From: Kitasatospora albolonga
GTDB lineage: Bacteria; Actinomycetota; Actinomycetes; Streptomycetales; Streptomycetaceae
Reading direction: 5' to 3'
NCBI GenBank assembly: GCA_002082585.1
Contig: CP020563.1
Span: 1,730,001 to 1,794,000, forward strand
DNA: 64,000 nt
Of the stretch, positions 61,403 through 64,000 are shown one piece after another; the first letter of the stretch is position 1, and every line of letters starts with the position of its first letter. A program made the translations under genes and the position numbers. The notes under the pieces were generated by a model. That model worked only from the letters and a program-made list of their open reading frames with translations. It ran no database searches and had not been told where the DNA came from.

Positions 61403-62014
61403 TCAGCCGTGCCGGTCCCCGCTCCAGAAGGACCGGGCCTTGCGCAGGAGTTCCTCGGCCCCGTCGCCGTACAGAGCCGCGTCGCTCAGGCGGCTGAACG
61501 CCTTGCGGTAGAGGTCGAGTTCGGCGGGGTCGGTGACGGTCACGCCCGAGGAGACCAGTTCGACGTGGACCTCGTCCCCGTGCAGGCTGAAGGCATGGAC
61601 GGGGAGCATGTCCACGGGCGCTGAGGCGGGGATGATGCCGAGGGTGAGGGAGGGCAGGGCGAGGTCGCGGAGGATGCGGTCGATCTGCTCCCGCATGACC
61701 TCGGGTCCGCCGATGTTCGTGTAGAGGGCCTGCTCGCCGAGGACGACGTCGTAGCGGTGCTCGCCGTCGTACAGGACCTGCTGCCGCCGTATCCGCTTGG
61801 CCACGCCTGCGGGCACGTCGTCCGGAATCCCGAGGAAGTCGACGACCTGCCCCAGGATCACGGTGGCGTACGCCTCCGTCTGGAGGGTGCCCCAGATCAT
61901 GGTCGGAATGTACGCCCGGCCCTCGGGCGTCCGCCGGTACCAGCGGATCACTTCGTCCTGGACCGCTTCGGTGCCTTCGGACAAGCTCTCCTGCCACGGG
62001 ACTGAGCTGGTCAC
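61403..62014 (-). CDS. Solitary DUF5753-domain protein lacking its HTH
   Basis: 203 aa, GTG at 62014 with AAGGGAG upstream. The sequence matches the C-terminal DUF5753 part of streptomycete XRE regulators (RAYIPTMIWGTLQTEAYATV; DGEHRYDVVLGEQALYTNIG; SLTLGIIPASAPVDMLPVHA), which usually follows an N-terminal helix-turn-helix. Here the XRE domain is absent and a good ribosome site precedes the DUF5753 part, so it looks like a deliberate short form. Such proteins often sit with a DUF397 gene; none is seen. It follows a tiny gene on the same strand. Confidence 0.85.
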   Translation of the reverse strand: MTSSVPWQESLSEGTEAVQDEVIRWYRRTPEGRAYIPTMIWGTLQTEAYATVILGQVVDFLGIPDDVPAGVAKRIRRQQVLYDGEHRYDVVLGEQALYTNIGGPEVMREQIDRILRDLALPSLTLGIIPASAPVDMLPVHAFSLHGDEVHVELVSSGVTVTDPAELDLYRKAFSRLSDAALYGDGAEELLRKARSFWSGDRHG

Positions 62015-62074
62015 TGGGTCTCCCTTGTCCCGAATCGACCGGACAGCCGCACCTGGGTGTACGGCCGGGTCCGG

Positions 62075-62218
62075 CTACCGCTTCTTGGTCTTCCTCTTCT
62101 GCGGGGGCGTCCACGCGCCCCGGTGCAGCTGGCACCGGGAGTATCCGATCATCGCCGGATTCCGGCACGGCTTGCCGGTCTTCGTCCGCCGAGATCCGCA
62201 CATGACTTGCTTGCCCAC
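62075..62218 (-). CDS. Tiny Cys/His zinc-knuckle-like protein, 47 aa
   Basis: GTG at 62218 (VGKQVMCGSRRTKTGKPCRN) with GGGAGG close upstream; it ends in a basic tail (PPQKRKTKKR). The pattern C-x10-C-x10-C-x3-H (MCGSRRTKTGKPC, then SRCQLHRG) resembles the short zinc-binding motif found in phage and mobile-element proteins. It lies 60 bp upstream of the DUF5753 gene on the same strand. Function unknown. Confidence 0.55.
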   Translation of the reverse strand: MGKQVMCGSRRTKTGKPCRNPAMIGYSRCQLHRGAWTPPQKRKTKKR

Positions 62219-62342
62219 GAAGCCTCCCGAGCCGTCGTCCGGTGCGCTCAAGGCATCGTCGCGGGCGTACCCGGCCCGTGTCCGCCGGACCGGGCGTTCC
62301 GGCTGATTCCAGGCGGCCGGGCGGCCGGAAGCCGACTCGTCC

Positions 62343-62909
62343 TCAGCGCAGCGAAGGCCGCGTCCGGCCCGCCCAGTACTCGTCCGCCGTGATGCCCAGC
62401 AGGACCACGTCGTGGTAGGTGCCCGCGAAGAACTCGTGCTGGCGCAGGCGGCCCTCCTCCACGAAGCCGAGGCTGCGGTAGAGGGCGAGGGAGGCGTCGT
62501 TGAAGGCGTAGACCTCCACCTCGCACTTGTGGCTGCGCTGTTCGGCGAACATGTAGGTGAGGACCAGTTCGGTGGCCTCGGCCGCGTAGCCCTGGCGGCG
62601 GTGTTCGCGGGTGACCTCGATGCCCGTACGGAAGCGGCCCGCGCGGGCGTCCGTCTCGCCGACCGATACCGCGCCGACGAAGGCGTGCTCGAAGCGGGTC
62701 TCGATGACCAGTTGGTACGCGGAGGGGTTCGGCGTGCGGGCCGCGCGCTCGGCGGCCCAGGCGCGGAAGCTCTCGTCCGAGCGCGGGGGCTCGACCACGT
62801 CGGCGTTGCGGGCGTCCACGGTGTGCAGGGCCAGGGCGCGGAAGCCCTCCCAGTCCGCCGGTTCGATGCCCCGCAGGCGTACCTTCTCCCCGGTCCACAG
62901 GTCGCTCAT
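62343..62909 (-). CDS. GNAT acetyltransferase of the RimJ/RimL type
   Basis: 188 aa, ATG at 62909 (MSDLWTGEKVRLRGIEPADW). The N-terminal strand-and-helix and acetyl-CoA region TGIEVTREHRRQGYAAEATE and the late YAFNDASLALYRSLGFVEEG are typical of RimJ/RimL or antibiotic acetyltransferases with broad substrates. No signal peptide. Neighbours give no substrate clue. Confidence 0.9.
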   Translation of the reverse strand: MSDLWTGEKVRLRGIEPADWEGFRALALHTVDARNADVVEPPRSDESFRAWAAERAARTPNPSAYQLVIETRFEHAFVGAVSVGETDARAGRFRTGIEVTREHRRQGYAAEATELVLTYMFAEQRSHKCEVEVYAFNDASLALYRSLGFVEEGRLRQHEFFAGTYHDVVLLGITADEYWAGRTRPSLR

Positions 62910-62976
62910 CGTGCTCCCCCAGCCCCGGGGCGACGGACGGCGCCGGGGCCGTCCTTCAGCATGATCGCCTCGGTCG

Positions 62977-63336
62977 TCATCCGGTCACAGTAGAGGCAAC
63001 CGGTACGGCGTTCGATGCCTTTTCGGGGGCGCGTCCGCTCCGGCCCGCCAGGCGGCAGCCCAGGCAGTCCGGGTGGCCCCGGCGGGCGGCGCGGTCGCGG
63101 ACCCGCCAGGGCCATTCGCTCTCGGGGCGGGGGCCGCTCGGCTTGCCCCAGCCCGCCAGGTGGAGCAGCCAGGTCAGCAGCGCGGCGCCGACGGTGATGC
63201 CGATGCCCGCCAGGGCCGTGGGGGCGGAGACCGCCACCACCGCGATGCCCGTGACCGTGCAGCCCAGCACCGCCGTTGCCGTGCCCGCCCAGCCTGCGAC
63301 GGTGTGGCCCAAGTCGACATGGCCGTGTGCACTCAT
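62977..63336 (-). CDS. HGxxPAAW-like small membrane protein
   Basis: 119 aa, ATG at 63336. Opening MSAHGHVDLGHTVAGWAGTA resembles actinobacterial HGxxPAAW-family proteins, with two membrane helices up to about residue 65. The soluble tail has a CxxC pair in HPDCLGCRLAGR, which is unusual for the family and could bind metal. Function unknown. It is divergent from the MarR gene across an operator-like palindrome. Confidence 0.75.
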   Translation of the reverse strand: MSAHGHVDLGHTVAGWAGTATAVLGCTVTGIAVVAVSAPTALAGIGITVGAALLTWLLHLAGWGKPSGPRPESEWPWRVRDRAARRGHPDCLGCRLAGRSGRAPEKASNAVPVASTVTG

Positions 63337-63398
63337 GACTCTCCCTGGGGGCCGGTGCCCGGACAGTAGGCTGAACGGGACGAGCTTTATCTCACGAA

Positions 63399-63419
63399 CT
63401 AAGTTACTTAGATGCTAAG
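63399..63419. promoter_or_regulatory. MarR-type operator candidate between divergent genes
   Basis: CTAAG-TTA-CTTAG (63399-63411) is a perfect 5+5 palindrome, and a third CTAAG follows at 63415-63419 after ATG. The A+T-rich site lies 12 bp before the MarR start and 60 bp from the divergent gene, positioned for autoregulation and control of the neighbour. Confidence 0.65.
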
Positions 63420-63430
63420 GGATTCTCTGC

Positions 63431-63925
63431 GTGGACGGCAAGCCGCGGGCGAAAGCCACCCCGGAACAGGCGCACGCCCAGATGGACCGGCTGATGGCGC
63501 TGGGCATCGTCGCCCAGCACGACATCGCGGGACGGCTCGGGCTCAACATCACCGACCTGACCTGTCTGGGCTTCGTCCTGGAGGCCCAGGGCACCGGGAC
63601 GGCCGCCACGGCGGGTGAGCTGGCCCAGCGCGCCAACCTCACCACCGGGGCCATCACCGGCGTCATCACCCGGCTCGAACGGGCCGGGTACGCCCGTCGG
63701 CAGAGCGACCCCGCCGACCGCAGGCGGGTCAGGGTCGTCGCCGACGAGACCGCCGCCGCCCGGCTCTTCGAGGTCTACGGGCCCAACTACCAGCGGTTCG
63801 CCGCTCTGTTCGCCGATTACTCCCCCGACGAGATCGCCGTGCTCTCCGACTGGTTCGGCCGCGCCACCGAGATCATGCGCACCTCACTGGACGAGGTGCG
63901 GGGCGGGGGTACGGAGGGGCGGTAG
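63431..63925 (+). CDS. MarR-family transcriptional regulator
   Basis: 164 aa, GTG start at 63431. Winged helix: ATAGELAQRANLTTGAITGV and ITRLERAGYARRQSDPADRR with the conserved DxRxxxV wing (DRRRVRVV). It dimerises through helices at both ends. MarR proteins repress divergent or own genes and are released by small ligands or oxidation. The probable operator (63399-63419) lies immediately upstream. Ligand unknown. The 75 bp that follow to the window end hold no gene that I can support. Confidence 0.92.
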   Translation: MDGKPRAKATPEQAHAQMDRLMALGIVAQHDIAGRLGLNITDLTCLGFVLEAQGTGTAATAGELAQRANLTTGAITGVITRLERAGYARRQSDPADRRRVRVVADETAAARLFEVYGPNYQRFAALFADYSPDEIAVLSDWFGRATEIMRTSLDEVRGGGTEGR

Positions 63926-64000
63926 CCGACTCCTCCTTCATCCGTCTGTCAGGAGGCAGCGCGGGGCCTGCCGTGGACGGGGGCGTTCGCCGTCGCCACG

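Overview
The window is chromosomal DNA from a Streptomyces, or a very close actinomycete. The evidence is the high G+C content with strong third-position G/C bias, many GTG starts, 4-bp ATGA/GTGA gene overlaps, and a set of actinobacterial families (DUF3043, DUF4191, DUF5753, HGxxPAAW-like, qcrCAB/ctaCDEF). From memory the order trpD, qcrBAC-ctaE, ctaFDC, pepA, lpd, E2, aceE, lipB, lipA, glnA matches a conserved core region of Streptomyces chromosomes. I saw no insertion sequence, prophage, CRISPR array, tRNA or rRNA.

Layout. 1-5.7 kb: a partial NlpC/P60 wall hydrolase with a compact ydaO-like leader, a NYN-domain RNase, a zinc-ribbon protein, a rhomboid protease overlapping a lone Lrp-type ligand domain, and a class-V aminotransferase behind a SAM-IV riboswitch. 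5.7-16.2 kb: trpD, then the respiratory block ctaE-qcrCAB and ctaCDF on the minus strand, interrupted by a degenerate receiver protein and an L,D-transpeptidase. 16.5-22.7 kb: a cysteine desulfurase-TusA fusion, a PfkB kinase, two uncharacterised proteins, and a divergent erpA/nadA pair. 22.9-32.4 kb: a TPR protein, a lipoprotein, a two-component system, pspA-pspAA, a DUF3043 membrane protein, a methyltransferase, and an HtrA-like protease lipoprotein. 32.4-39.2 kb: cobalamin late-pathway genes (cobU fusion, cobT, cobS) interleaved with an MprF-like lysyltransferase and two membrane proteins. 39.5-48.4 kb: pepA, lpd, E2, a GntR regulator and aceE. 48.5-55.4 kb: a WYL regulator, DUF4240, GNAT, an SDR epimerase, an FAD oxidoreductase and a large XRE/TPR-type regulator. 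55.7-61.3 kb: lipB, lipA, a small conserved gene, DUF4191, RDD and glnA with a GlnR box. 61.4-64 kb: a more accessory end with a solitary DUF5753 protein, a tiny Cys/His protein, GNAT, an HGxxPAAW-like protein and a divergent MarR regulator.

How it fits together. The qcr/cta genes give a complete bc1-aa3 branch: CtaC CuA subunit, CtaD, CtaE and CtaF, with the diheme QcrC replacing a soluble cytochrome c. E1 (aceE), E2 and E3 (lpd) plus octanoyltransferase (lipB) and lipoyl synthase (lipA) form a 2-oxoacid dehydrogenase and lipoylation neighbourhood, apparently controlled by the GntR protein through a palindrome at the aceE promoter. Iron-sulfur and sulfur chemistry recurs (class-V enzymes, ErpA, NadA, LipA).

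The window is mostly core genome. The most unusual signals are regulatory or structural: the compact ydaO-like leader, a palindrome covering the ctaE start codon, a phased 11-bp repeat array before lipA, the shared erpA/nadA operator candidate, several in-frame short tandem repeats, and domain fusions (desulfurase-TusA; MBL-like-CobU). Gene starts were chosen from ribosome-binding sites and family knowledge. No database search was possible.
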